Positions 11,959 to 25,199 of a DNA stretch of 64,000 nt are shown piece by piece. Made by a program: the position numbers and the translations under genes. The stretch is from Pyronema omphalodes (taxonomy: Eukaryota > Ascomycota > Pezizomycetes > Pezizales > Pyronemataceae), in contig JAJJXM010000023.1 in assembly GCA_024516155.1 (NCBI GenBank), forward strand, positions 372,001 to 436,000, given 5' to 3'. Numbering within the stretch: the stretch's first letter is position 1; every line of letters begins with the position of its first letter. A model generated the notes under the pieces. That model had not been told where the DNA came from. It did not search any database and was given only the letters and a program-made list of their open reading frames with translations.

Positions 11959-14900
11959 TATATGCTGTATTCGCAAAGGCGTCTGTTGTTGTCGTAGGCG
12001 TCGTGTTCGTCGTTGCGAAGTGTCGTGAAATAATGTGAGGGAGGGGTCTTTGGTTGACAAGCCTGTCGAAAATACCTCACTAACTTCAAAGATGGTTCCG
12101 AGTCGCAAAAGAGTAGGACGAGTTTCTAAGATAGCGACCTGTAAACACGAGAATAATTAGCCAGTTGTTACTTTGTTGTATCGCTATGTTTATATGCTGG
12201 GATATTAAATCATCGAGATAGTAAGCTCGAATGCGCGAAGTGGGATGTGCGGGAGTGTAAGCAACAGCTGCGACATCATCACCACACCCGCCCATACAAC
12301 ATACCGTTCAACTACAGTTGGAAAGCTGTAGATCAAGGTCTGGCGAAGGGAATGTGAAAGTGTAAAGTGCGCGCAATGGAGGGATGCTGTGTGCGAAGAA
12401 AGGGGAGGAAGAGGTAGACTGACCTTGAGAGCACGGCGCACAAGCAACACGCTGATGATTCAGACAGCGAGTGAACACGAAACAGCAAGTCGGAAGAAGG
12501 AGATGCTATAGCTTTGGACGGGTTAGTCGTTAGACGGTAAAGGCGACTTGGAGGGAGAAGGATGATGATGCAGAGAAGGAGGAGAAGGAGGAGAGGAGTG
12601 GACAGAACTAACAGCTATGAGGAGGATCGGGAATGCGACTAGACCGGAGTGAAGCGCCGCAGACAGATTTGCACAGTAAAAATAAAAGACAGCTCGGGGG
12701 GTAGTAATAGCCGACTGGTGGGTAGTGGTGTGAGGAGGATGTGCAGAGGAGGGAGAAGAGTTGAGAGGAGAGCAGGAAGAGGTTGCGAGGAGTGGGAGCG
12801 GGAGTTGGAGTTGGAGTTGGAGTGGGAGGGTGAGGTGAGTGGTGGGATGTGATAAGTCGGTCTTCAGACGTGGTAAGAGAGCTATGTCTCGGAGCAGCAG
12901 GGCAGAATGACAACGTCGACGACAGACGACGACAAGAGAATGGGAGGAGTCTCCAAGAAAATAGCTGACGTTCACGACAAGCGAAAGTTTGAAGAAGAGA
13001 AGAAGCGAATAGCTCGGGAACAAGCGGTTTATTAACTAAGTTTTTTCCCCAGGCGAGCTCTCGCTGTGCGTGTGCGCTGAATGTTTGCGACTTCCGGGCA
13101 TGGTCATTTTGACCGCCGCCGTTGTCCACTATGCGAACACCGTCCATTCGCCGCGATTGCGACACACAAAAGCTAAAATGTTCCGGATTACAACTGTATT
13201 CTTCAGAGTGGCCTCTCAGTGATGAAGCCATTGTCGGCTCATGACAGACTGTCGGCTTCTTCTCTCTGCTGTGTCTGGTCTAGCGGCCATTCTTGCTTGG
13301 TTGCTTGCTTGTCTGCTCGTGTCAGTCTGGTCTGGCTGGCGCACGGTCTGCAAGTTCCTGTGCGCCGCCCGCAGCGACAGACAGAGAGCAGCAGAAGCAG
13401 CAGAGAAAGAAAAAAAAAAAAAACTGACAAATCGTGAGCCAAATTGGCAGGATTGTAAATACGCAGAGGTGAGGGTTTAATTGAGGCGGTATTATGAGAT
13501 ATATTCCAAGAGAGTTGATGGGTATACAGAGAAATGAACAAGAATTGCCAAAGACGACATTTTTCAAGTTTATTGACTGTGTTAATGGACCGTCATTATC
13601 AAAAAAACCGTAGTATTTTCATAATTAATGGTGTATTCAAGTCAATTCCACTTCATAAGTGTCCCCAATTCAATAGGCTTCATGATTAGGTGCTGTCTTC
13701 AAATTCCCCAACTCCCGCAACCTCCTCCGCGGCCGGTCACGGCATAACTGTCCAATTCGCTGGCTCCAGTGCGCCGAGCAACTGGGGTAAGCACGATAAT
13801 CCATGGACGAGGGCAGAGAGAAATGCGATGCAGAAAAGTGTGTTCGAAGAATGTGAGTTTTGAAAGGAAAGAAAAAAAAAATACATCTGCAGCATGACTG
13901 CGGAAAGTAAGGAGGACTGTGATTCTATAATTTGTTTACAGAGAAAAACCAGTGGTGGTTGAGTGAGCTGTTGGCTAACGAAAGACGACGGATCATGGAC
14001 GATGGGATGAAATCAACAGAATCAAACTCGGGAATTGGGCCTCGGGAAAGCCATGGCTGGAATGGAATGGAATGGAATGCTATCTATTCAAATATCATCA
14101 TAATCCACCCAGCCATTTATTGTCACAATCAATCACACAGCCAATTCCAATTGTCCAATTCCAACGACTCAAACTCACACCCGTGAAGAAACCGCTCATC
14201 GATGCAGTTGCGTCTTCAAGTGGCGACACTTCCCGAACCCACCCCGTTGACTGCATCCACGACGATGGCGCTGATGGCGCGCATACAACAAGCATCAACC
14301 AACCCATCACGAGACACACGCACAAAGATTTCATGAATCAGATATAAAGCGACCTGAATTTCAATTGTTTACAAAGTAAAAAGCTGGTGCAAGAAAGTGA
14401 ACATTTGGAACTGATTGTTGGAAACAAAATCTTCAACGCCGGAAGTGCGCTCACCTGAATATTGCTGTTATTGTTGTTGTTGACACTGTGAAACGAGCCT
14501 GTGGGCGTTGTAACTGAGCATTCTCAACCAACCGTTCATGTTGTGCCAACTCCAAAAGTTCAAATCTCAGCCGTTGACTTGCGACTGCGGCGAGCGGCCA
14601 ACTCTTTAAGGTCACGTGTTTTCGTGTTTTCCACCGACGCGTCTGTAAGGGTCCAACAATGAATGCTTTGGTCGTCGGAGAGGGGAAATAATAACTCTTT
14701 AATGATAAATCCACAAAACCCACCATAATGTTACCCTCTTTGCACCATTTCCCGTCCGCTGTCGCTTGTTTTGTAGAAATTCCTGGAAATCGGTCTTCCT
14801 GGGGAGACGCGACGACTTACGCTAAGCCCGGACATTTTCAATCACGAATACATCCCTGCCGCCTTGTTGCCGTGACAACAACCAAAGTCAAATCAAGGCT

Positions 14901-15239
14901 CTAAACAAACTGACTCCGGGGCCCCCGTCTACTCCTCTCATCGTCAACAACGCCCAATCGACTGCGACCTTACCACGAACGATTCGAGATTTGGCTCCAC
15001 TGGCTTCATAAACACATTGCCTGGCGCTAGACATCTCGTCTTGTTTACCCTTCCTTCTTCTACTCCCTTTTCACTCGACCTCCACGTCGGCCCCCGCTTT
15101 ACGCCAAACCCTCTTTTGTCGTTGTTGTTGTCTTTTCAACGCCTGCACACCAGGACGTCGTTGCTTTTCTTAGCCTCGATATCTCTCACTCTACTCGTGT
15201 GCTGAAAGCTTCTCCAACCGTGTTCAACAGACATTCGCT
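11959..15239. other. Divergent promoter and 5' leader region
   Basis: The Zn2Cys6 gene and cyclin B are transcribed away from each other across this interval. In-frame codons 12138-11959 and donor-like GTCAGT near 12420 suggest extra 5' exons of the regulator. ORFs at 12523-13231 are Ser/Pro/Leu-rich and lack domain text. Possible regulatory words are a CACGTG at 14613-14618 and ACGCGT at 14637-14642. Pyrimidine-rich DNA at 15020-15200 fits a long cyclin B leader. Confidence 0.5.
14637..14642. promoter_or_regulatory. ACGCGT, MCB-type element upstream of cyclin B
   Basis: ACGCGT is the core bound by the MBF (Mbp1-Swi6) G1/S regulator in yeasts. This copy is about 600 bp upstream of the cyclin B ATG, with a palindromic CACGTG 24 bp before it. 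Six-base words occur by chance (others lie inside exon 2 near 15420 and at 59441), so this is only a candidate. Confidence 0.25.
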
Positions 15240-17220
15240 ATGGAGGCTAAGGTATGTATTTTTTGCCATCTCGACTTTCGCCTCATCGCTGCATCTCGTC
15301 GCCTTCGGCTCTGGTTTGTGTACCACCACAATATTGCCGATAGGTCCCTCGAAACAAACTTCCCCTAATTGTTGAAACTGACGGCTGATGATTCTTGAAT
15401 AGACTCGACCCACTCGTTCGACGCGTGTCCGTCACGACGAAAACCATGTCGTTCTCAAAACGAAAAACAGCAACATCACTGTGAAGGGAGATAAAGCGGT
15501 TGGAGGTCTTAAGGTCGCCCCAGCCCGTCGTCAGGCATTCGCAGATGTTAGCAACAAAGTCGGACCAGCCAAGGCGGCCAACAAAGAGAGCGGAAAGAAT
15601 GTTGTTGTTCAGGAGAAGGAAACAAGAGGTCTTGGACTTAAGCAGCCAGCGCAAAGGATTTCCATTTCGAAGAATGCAGTAGCAAAACCTGCCGTCAACA
15701 AGGCCGCAATCGCCACTCAAACCGCCCACACCCAGGCCGCCGCTGCGAGGAGGGTTACAAGACGTACTACTGTTTACGAAGACAGCAAGCCTGCGGTAGT
15801 ACCGGCCAAGAGGGCTGACCCTAAGAAGGCAGTTCCAGGACCCAAGGTCTCTCGTGATGCTGTCACAAAGCGCGAAGTCCCTCGCCCGGCCGCCGTTAGG
15901 AACCAGGCGCCTATTCGCCCAATTGCTCGCGTCAAGCAGCAGATCATCAAGGGGGATGAGCCCGTTTACTCTGACCAGCAGCCGCATCTTTTCGACAAAG
16001 ACTACCCGGCATACGAGGAGGATAACGCAGTTGAGGATGAGGACGACGAGGAGGTTTCCGAGGATGAACAAGACCCGATTATCGAGGCCAAAGCACGATT
16101 TAACAATGACGTTGAGCCCGTATCGGAAGACGAAGCGAACTCTGATGATGATGAGACCAACTACACTGCGGTGCGCCGCGCCGGAGATAACACCACTGGC
16201 ATCGTTCCCGTTTTGGTACCGCGCTGGACCACCAAGTCAAAGAAGGAGATTCAGAAGTTGAACGAGGAATTTGGAGGACTTCACGATGAGGACGAGGAGG
16301 CTGATATTTCCATGGTCGCCGAGTACGGAGATGAAATTTTCGAGTACATGCGTGAGCTCGAGGTAAATTTTTACTCGGCCGAGGGTAATTGGACAAGTTG
16401 GTGCTAATTTGATGTTTCAGAGAAAATTGCTCCCTAACGCTCACTACATGGACTTCCAATCCGAGATTCAATGGTCCATGCGCGCGATTTTGATGGACTG
16501 GCTCGTTCAAGTCCACACCCGCTTCAACCTCCTTCCCGAGACCATGTTCTTGTGCCAGAACTACATCGACCGCTTCTTGTCGGCGAAGGTTGTTTCCTTT
16601 GGAAAGCTTCAACTCGTCGGTGCCACCGCTCTTTTTGTTGCCGCTAAATACGAAGAAATCAACTGCCCTTCCGTCCATGAGATTGTCTACATGGTTGACA
16701 ACGGCTACACCGCCGAGGAGATCCTCAAAGCCGAGCGCTTCATGTTGTCAATGCTCAATTTTGAACTTGGATGGCCTGGTCCAATGAGTTTCCTTCGCAG
16801 AGTCTCCAAAGCTGATGATTACGACCTCGAAACTCGTACCCTCGCTAAGTACTTTTTGGAAATCACTATCATGGATGAACGATTTGTTGGAAGTCCTCCT
16901 TCTTTCCTTGCCGCTGGAGCTCACTGTCTTGCGAGGCACATGTTGCAGAAGGGTGAATGGGTAAGCCGGCTTTTTCCTTGACTAACTGGTTAATGGCGCA
17001 TGGAATACTGATTGAATTATAGACTCCCGCTCATACTTTCTACTCTGGCTACACTGCCTCTCAACTAGAGCCTCTCGTTCATACTCTCGTTGAGTGCTGT
17101 GAAAACCCCAAAGTTCACCACCACGCAGTTTTCCAGAAGTTTGCGGATAAGAGATATAAGCGCGCCTCGCTCTATGTCGCCAACTGGATGGCCAAGGATA
17201 ATGTCAGCGCGGAGGCTTAG
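15240..17220 (+). CDS. G2/mitotic-specific cyclin B
   Basis: Exons 15240-15251, 15403-16362, 16421-16960 and 17023-17220 all join in phase 0 and give 569 residues. Cyclin B activates Cdk1 for entry into mitosis. The cyclin box starts in exon 3 with MRAILMDWLVQVH (residues 344-356) and continues with YIDRFLSAK, KYEEINCPSVHEIVYM and the FELGWPGPMSFLRR linker to the C-terminal cyclin fold, closely matching the Aspergillus NIME/fission yeast Cdc13 type. The N-terminal 300 residues are basic then acidic and probably disordered. The destruction-box position reads RQAFADVSN (47-55), with Phe where the RxxL consensus has Leu. The first exon encodes only MEAK before a 151-nt intron. The 3' flank is very T-rich. 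The cyclin identity is secure. Confidence 0.96.
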
Positions 17221-18016
17221 GAAGCTTCTGTCGAGTACCATGACTTTATCAATGCTTAAAAAGGCCTTCGAAGGGACTGGTCACGTTTGGATTTGAGCAA
17301 TGCTGACGACAATGGAACGATTTCACGTTCACCTTTTATGCTACACGTCATTATACTACCTATTGTTGCGCTTATGTTTTCTGTTTTCCTCTTTTTTCTT
17401 ACGGGGTTTGGGCGTTATCCTGTTTTTGCTATACCACCTATTTTCCTTCACCCTTTTTTCTCTTTTTTCTCTTTCTTTCTTCCACATTTTCTTTACACAA
17501 AGCAAAAATCCTTCATCACATTATATCTTCTTGGCGAAAAAACAAAATATGATTTTGGCAGAACCAGAAAAGGTTTTTTTGATCTGTAAAAAAAACTTTT
17601 GGGGTTTCAATCATTATTATACAGCCTTGTGTGTTTTTTTTTTTTTTTTTTTTTTTTGTGCTTCTTTTTTTCCCCCGTGTTTTTTTTAAGAACTTCTTTT
17701 GGGAAAAGGCTTTTTTTATGGCAGGTTTTTTTTTTTTTTTTTTCTTTCTTTCTTTTTTTCTTTTTTCACGCGGGGTTTTCCACGCGGTTTTTTAACTTTT
17801 TGTCTTACTTTACTTTACCTTACCTTACTTACTACTACACAATGTCACTTATCATCATCGTCATCATCAAATTGCTGTTTTATGTCCCTCTATGTCCCTC
17901 TATGATGCTTGCTTTTTTGTTTTACTGCTTTTTACTGTTTTTTCTTATGCTATAAAAATCTTGGGTGGGTGGGTGGGTTGTGGGTGGAGGAAAGGAGGAG
18001 GTTTGGGCTGGTTGGT

Positions 18017-18073
18017 TTTGGGATTTGGGATTTGGGATCTGGGATCTGGGATTTGGGATTTGGGATTTGGGAT
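18017..18073. repeat. 7-bp repeat GGGATTT, about 8 copies
   Basis: About eight heptamers of GGGATTT/GGGATCT are in tandem, with two units carrying a C variant. It lies about 0.8 kb beyond the cyclin B stop. Confidence 0.9.
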
Positions 18074-18866
18074 TGGATGGGATGGGATACCTGGAACTGG
18101 GATGGTTGTAGAAGTATCGTTGTCGTTGTTGGAAATTTTAAAGATTTGCTTCCTTACTTACCTTGCTTACTTGCTTGTTCATGCCGTGGGAGGTCGGATG
18201 GATAGTTGCCGTGGAGAGTTGTGGAGTTGTGGAGTTGGGGAGTTAGAAGCCGGGGAGAGGATGGGCAGAGGAGAGGGTATAAGAGGCTACTGTATTTTTC
18301 TGTTTTTTCTGGTTTTCTGTTTTTCTGTTTCTATTTCTTTCTACTGTTTTACTTTCCTCTTCCCTTTTCCCTGTTTTACTCCTTTTACGAAAATTACTCC
18401 TTTTACGAAAAATTAAAATTCGGAACCTTGGGAAACTTGTGAAGTCCGGGGACCTGGGAACCTGGGAAACCTAGAAAACTTTCATCAAACAGAGACAGAG
18501 AAGCCGCATGTAGACTGTAGTATAGACTATAGACTATAGTCTGTAGGTGAGGTGGGATTCTGGTGTTGTTAACCATAGTTAAGATATCACTAAACCAGAC
18601 CTTTATCGGTGCGGTGAGCTATGGTCTGCGGGTTTGGGGGTACGGGGGTATGGAGTGTGTAAATATCAATTCCTGTTTCTTCTGTTTTCTTTTTTGTGCT
18701 TTCTGTTTTATGTTTTTTGTTTTCTGTGCTATGTTTTTTGTTTACTGCTTTGTGTTTTATTTTTTTGTGTTTTATTTTTTTGTGTTTTGCTTTTTTTTCC
18801 GCTTGGGATAAGAAATTGGAAATTGGGAATTGGATCAAGGGTTAATGGTTAATAGTATTCTTTCTT

Positions 18867-18876
<10 letters not shown>

Positions 18877-18896
<20 letters not shown>
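18877..18896. repeat. 20-G homopolymer after a T run
   Basis: A T run passes directly into 20 consecutive G. The length may be affected by sequencing error. Similar G or C runs of 19-20 occur at 51714 and 59005. Confidence 0.85.
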
Positions 18897-18898
<2 letters not shown>

Positions 18899-21800
18899 CA
18901 CTGACAGTTATTTTGTTTTCTCTTCTGAGTATCTTTTTTGATGTGATATTGTGATACTATGATGCTGAGTACTGTTATATGAAACTATGATGTGATGTTT
19001 TGATACTGGGGATTGTAATTCCTATATACAACCGTTATTTTTCATTTCAACTGTAAGTTTCATGTAGAGTAAAAACAATCAATAGGACCATGAAAACTAA
19101 TTTTTATATAGAGAAGTTTTTGATGTCTAGAGTCCAGAGACCTAGATATGTATTCCCCTTCCCTACCCAGTGACTAGAAATCTACCCCCTCTGCTCTCCA
19201 TTACATAACCCCTCCCTCTTCCTCTCCACTTCCACTTCTTCACTTCTTCATCACAATCATAATCATCATCACCACATACATACATATAGTACCTCCTCCA
19301 CGCACCATCCGATGACGACCACAAGGCTCAAGCTCAACCAATTCAACTGCCGCTTCTCTTCACCCATCCCATATCAGGATAGCAACAAACTCAACACCCT
19401 ACATACCCCGGTGATGAACACGTCGACTTTGAACCAGCGCTATACATCCCGGACTAAAGCAAACTTGTGGGCGACCTACATAGCCGAGTTCGCTGGAAGT
19501 TGACTAGTTTTGTCCTAATAGCTGACTAGTGGATGCAGAATGCGCCGCCGTTGGCCCTACGGAATACAGCATATGGAAAGCTGAAGAAAGGCTGAATGAT
19601 GGATCCACGAGGAGACGGAAGGGAGAGAGAGAGTTGGTAGGTAAGCTTTGTATGTAGAATCCTTGGTGGATGGGGTGGGGAGATTGTATTGGAATGTCTG
19701 TTTGTGGTGATAATAACGAGATAGGTGAATATCACCATGGAGGTACACCGAAAGTAGTGATTTTCTGTTGTCCATCCTTCCATCACTACATCAATCAACG
19801 GTATCCGCTGACCGTGATGATGTGTGAAAAGTTGAGTGATTATCACGGTGTAGAGTTTCTTAAAGCTTCCTAAAGTTGACCCTTGATTACCACGGTGATC
19901 ATGACGATCTATCTTTAATCTTCAATTCATCCACGATGTTTAGTTCTTGGACGTGGGTTGTTGGAATCACTCGTCTGGTGTTTCCCTTGACTTTCCGGCC
20001 GGCCTGGTATTCCTCATCACCCAAGGTTCTCCACTAATGCACATTCAATACACCCCGCTTTTCCTGTATGTATGTAAGTCCTGCACTTTTCAAAGCGGGG
20101 TCGGTATTTATGTACATATGTCACGATGGCGGTTTTGTGAGCTCCCTGGAGTCCGGACTACAGTTGATGTTCGGAGATGCATGGTACACAGGGTACATAG
20201 TTGCTGCCGGTTTGTTTGTTGTCATGCTTGCCTCATGCTGGGTTGTCAGGTTGTCATCATAACATTATTGCCGACGCTATCACTCAATGCGGTAGTTATC
20301 ATAAACCATCGCTGAGTGGGACCCTAAGTTTGTATCGTTATTTTTTTCCAGTTACAAGACTGAAAGCCTGCATTGCTTGGTTGTGCGATGATCTGTGCGA
20401 TGGTTTGTGCGCATGAGGACTGCGGTTTGCTGCACCCTGGAGTAGGCGCACAGACACTACCAGTGAGTAGATTTTGAAGATCGCAGGTTTTGATACGTGG
20501 ATAACTTGGCGGATAAGTAGAGTTGAGTATGTATGTTGTACCCTACTTCCGTAGCGTATGTGTGGAAGGTCTCGATGATCGCCATTTTAGGTTTGCGTAG
20601 GATAAATGCGCACCCGTGAATTAGGTGGTGGTGTGAGATAGGGTGATTAAACAGCGACTTGCTGAGGAGCGGATTGTGGAAACACCTCGATATATACAGT
20701 TGCATCAGTAAATATGACCAAGTAAAGATCAAACATGTCGTCGATATTTATTTGCGCTAAACGCGGATCATCATAGCTCTTAGGAATTGAGTTTGTCTCA
20801 CCTGATTAATTTCCGAAGAACATTCCCTAGTAATTCCACCATCATTCTAGTCCCGTGGCTCGGATCAGTTGATGGTCCCAGAACTATAGGCCCGGTCGCT
20901 TCCGGCTTGATCAAGTGCCGTTTTATGGAGGTCCGGTCGATCCACGGGGGTGGACTAGGGAGCTCGTCGGCAGCTGGTGTGGGATGTTTCGCCTTTCAAC
21001 TTCTTGGGCTAAACAGGCAGCCGAGCGGGGCGGGTCAAGTGGCAACTGGAGTCTGGTTGTTGTGCACGGGCCGAGTTCACGAAACTTCGGCTAAAATGCT
21101 AAGCGTCATGACCTTGTACTCGGGCTGTGCTGTTACTCGGGAGCCGGGAGCAATATCGGCGACGAAGCCTTGTCGGATGAATCACGTTAAATTAGGATAA
21201 GCGTTAGGATATGGTTGTAAGTCTGCTGCTGTCGATGTGAAATGATGATGTCAGGTACAGCCATGGCGCCAGTGAACGCCCTCCTATCGATATGTCTTCG
21301 ATAAACAGAGGACGGTGCCTGATCGCTGTGAGAGTTCAAAGGAAAAAGGGAGAAAGATTGAAGATCCAAGATACGAAGATGTCGGTAGAGGAAGGGATTG
21401 AAGATAAACGAAGGTCCCAGGGATAGGAAGACAGGAAGAGTAGAAGAGTCGAAGATGGAAGGGGAGGAGGAGCGGAAAGGAGAACGAGGGGGAGGTGTGA
21501 GAAAGGTGGAGAAGTGAAGTGACTACGAGTGTGGTTGTGAAATGGAGCTTTCATCTTTCATCTTGATGTAATTTCCCTCGGGAAACTTTGGAGAGAATGG
21601 ATATTTGCAATGTTCTTTTACAATATTCTGCAAAAATTAGACCCTTTCCACCTCAGAATCTACTCCAGTCGAATGTATGAGTTGGTGTTCGGTAACTATA
21701 TAGCAATCAAAATGCTCGAAGAGCGCTAGAGATGGTGTCAGGGAGAAAATTACTCAAAGATGGTGGTATTTGATAGCGATATAACAGGCAGTAGTGACGG

Positions 21801-22723
21801 GAGTGAAGCATCCTTCCAAACACCTGTAGGCATGTGCAAATCTAGGAGAAAGCGCAAGATCAGTAAATAACAATAGTTTCAAAGCCAAAAATAACCAATT
21901 TTGAGCGCGTAAATTTACAGGGGTGCACATGCTCATACAAACTATACTAACCTTACTATCCACCTGGATACCCGAGATCAGAATTCACAATGGCGCAGGA
22001 ATACCAGCAGAATAGAGCCCTAATAGACAATGTGTATTCAACACGACACTTGGTAATTCCTGATTTTCCCCAAAAGCAGCAATTCTCATTATTGGACAGC
22101 CACTTAATGCATAACATTATCTTACTCTACCAACTTTTACGTTTGAACATCTATGTATTCAAGCTTTGGTATCTTTGGTATGGCGCTACGTGCATTATTG
22201 ACCTCAGACAGCCTAACAACATTTTCATTTATTCCCAAGGAGTTCTTAAATAAATCATCAGTAAACGGTATGTATTATAAAGTATCAAAAAAACAAAAGC
22301 AAAATTTCTCGCCAGTATGGTAAGAATATACCTGGGTGAGAAAACATGACCGGAGAACCCCCACCAGCACTGAGCTCGACATAAAAGCAAACGTAAAATT
22401 TGATTTCTATTTATATATGGGATTTATATGCATGCGAACTTCTTTAAAAAGGCTTACATACCCTAAAATCTGTAAAATCTGGGGTTCAGAAACCAATTCA
22501 TTACCGACTGCCGGAGATATCCATGCGGCTGATTCCACGATTTATCGTAACGAGGAAGCAGTTTCGGTAGATCAAACATGACAAGCAAAATGTCGACTTA
22601 TAAGTTGTGTGTAATGAATGTTCACATTCACTAATAGCCATAAGTAACCTTGCAGTATTGTATCACAAACAAGACAAAAATGAAGCCACAAACGTCAATT
22701 ATTTATTTTCTTTCAAATTTTTT

Positions 22724-22800
22724 GGCGCGAGGTTCCAAGTACGCATGATAGACGAGTGATGAACGATGTCCAGTGTCAAAAACTAGGCTGGTTGAAGGCT
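22724..22800. repeat. Decayed dispersed repeat, copy A
   Basis: The segment from GGCGCGAGGTTCCAAGT onward aligns by eye with 24712-24786 (shared GGTTCCAAGT, GAGTGAT, TGTCAAA, AGGCT). Weaker similarity continues downstream, ending with a shared CTGAAGTAATCT near 23060 and 25010. Both copies have many substitutions and indels. Origin unknown; an old mobile element is possible. Confidence 0.5.
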
Positions 22801-24711
22801 GATTCGGAAGTGGATGGTGTTCAAAGTTTTCATGTGGAATTGAGCAGATTGGGGATAGAATATTGGAGGACTTGAGAGTACATTTAGTGAAAGGCCGAAT
22901 GGACTAAGGTTTAGTGCACGATAGGCAAAAGTGGTTTTGAGGGTGGGCCTAGAAGACTTTTATTTTTTAGGATCAAAGGAGACATATAATTGGCTGCGGA
23001 AGAGCATTGATATTTGCGATGAAATATATTGAGGTAGTGAGAGGTGGAGAAGGCTGAAGTAATCTGGGGGTATGTTTGGACTTTCGAATGGGATTGGTAG
23101 GGTTGTGGTGAATCGCTTGATGGGATGTATGGAGTGAAGGGCAGGTTATGAGGAGTGGTTTCTGGTGCCCTTTGAGACAGATAGTAAGGAGTTACAAGCG
23201 ATAGAAGAATTTCATTTCCGACGCCTCAACAAGCCTGGTCTGCTCCCGCTCCTCATACAAAGCCTCAGTGGACCTCGGCCTTGGGGAGGGGATGCTGCCA
23301 CGGCGCAACAGCGCAATCGTGGTAGACCCCCCGGTACACCCAGCAAGCGCGGTTAAAGTTAGGTAATGACACTAACCTCGAAGAATTTCACAGCGGTGTA
23401 TAGAGAATTGCTAGATAGGGTTAAAGAGGAATTGATGAGGGAAAAGGATGAAGGGATCTTTACGGGGGAAAGGGGGGCTTGGACGAGGCAATACTGAGGG
23501 AACGAAGAGGACTCTATGAAAGATAAGGACGAGAAGGGAGGACTTCGGGAAATTGAGAATAGGGATAAAGGAATACAGCGAATTGAGGACGAAGAAATGG
23601 GATATGGTTTTTGTGTAGATAATAGGGTGGTTCGCCGTCGAGTAGAAGGGTCACGCAACGTTTTATATCCTATCAAATATAGAATACCCCCCCCGCGCGC
23701 TTTCTTGCTCTCTCTGCCCAGCCTCGCCTTCAACTAGCCTACCGCAAGTTCTCTGGAATCTGGATCCTCTGTCCGTTCTCGACCCACCGTTACACCGAAT
23801 CTCGAACACACAACCCGATCCTTGCAATAGCTCAGGAGTCAGCCGTATGAAGGATGCCTTCATATATAACCAGTTGACAAGTCCCTTTAGCGGGCCCATT
23901 ACCCCGAATCATCATTTATACCACTATATTATCTGACTGAACTTTGATCAACTTCGACGAAAGAGGTATTCGAAACATACCAGTGTTGATCATTTGACAC
24001 AAAGTCGAAACGATGATTTGGATAAAAAGTACTCGGAGACTATTCAAGTTCCCTCATCCCCATATAGGGAAAAGTTTTATCATTTCCTTGGATCAATCAT
24101 CCTAATCAAGCCATCTTACTCACCATAACAAGTATTTCGACATTACTGGCGGGACCACCACTGGTGGGTGAGTATCCAAAGCAAGCATTCGGTAATCGGT
24201 AATTGATATTGATTACAGCGCCGAATTTTGATGTCTCCAGTTAAAGTTTTCTTATGATTAGCAGTCTTAAGATGTATCAAAGCTTACAATAAGTTATTAG
24301 AGCTTATCTGTAAAGAGAAAATAGTAGACTTTCACAGCATGGAATTTTTGAAGCTGGCAGGCGAACGTATTCTATTAATTGTGTCCGCAAAGTTATTCAG
24401 GAAGTGGAGGTCACATACCGACAGAATCCGAAGATAACTTTTATTGTGAGTATAGGAAGAAGATATTTGAAGCCAAAATAATTTTCTTCGGCAGGATTTC
24501 ATACAAAAAATATTACAGCCATTTCATTCCGAGGACACTGCAACGAATGATGGGGGCTCAACAAAAATGCAAAAGGCAGAAGGTTATTTGTTGTGGTGTG
24601 CACAGATTGTGGGAGATGGAATTTGGAGATGAGTTTCTTCACATTTCTAGAGCAAGCTTGATTTCATCATCAGGTCGAGCAAGTGAGAGTTATGATGGCG
24701 GAGAATTGCAG

Positions 24712-24786
24712 GGCGCGGGGTTCCAAGTGCGTATTACTAGTGAGTGATTCACTATGACTGATGTCAAACCCAGGCTAATTAAAGGT
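24712..24786. repeat. Decayed dispersed repeat, copy B
   Basis: Partner of the copy at 22724-22800 in the same orientation, about 2 kb away, with similarity extending weakly to about 25015. No terminal inverted repeats or transposase text could be seen. Confidence 0.5.
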
Positions 24787-25129
24787 GGACTTGCAGGTGA
24801 CTGGTGTTTAAGGGTTCTTAAATTTCAAAATATTGTACGTAATCCTGGTGGAAGATGCAAGGAGATAATGATCAGCGCATAACAGATCAAAGTAGTCCTG
24901 AGGATGAGCTTGGATAGTTTCAATGCTTTTAGATCTGAGAAGACATGTTATTGGGTCGACAGAAGTAGTAGTACTTGCGGCGGCGGATATTGCTCGGAGA
25001 AGGAAACTGAAGTAATCTCAGAGTACGATAATTTCGTATTACATACTCCAATGATATTATATCTTCTCGTTTCATCTATATATATGTTTTCTACCTATCT
25101 TTCCTATCAAACATCGATCTAGAACACAT

Positions 25130-25199
25130 ACCTCCCATACCTCCCATACCTCCCATACCTCCCATACCTCCCATACCTCCCATACCTCCCATACCTCCC
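25130..25199. repeat. 9-bp repeat ACCTCCCAT, about 8 copies
   Basis: Near-perfect tandem nonamers. The minus-strand ORF across them reads repeated Met-Gly-Gly and is an artefact of the period of 9. Confidence 0.92.

Noticed and set aside
12523..13231. Ser/Pro/Leu-rich minus-strand ORFs upstream of the Zn2Cys6 gene
   Set aside because: Composition follows pyrimidine-rich leader DNA, no conserved text, and no splice link to the regulator could be established.
15854..16261. Second-frame ORF inside cyclin B exon 2
   Set aside because: Arg/Ser-rich out-of-frame shadow of the acidic cyclin N-terminus.
20787..21200. 137-codon plus-strand ORF
   Set aside because: No recognisable domain, hydrophobic pattern or splice continuation; length is within chance for this GC content.
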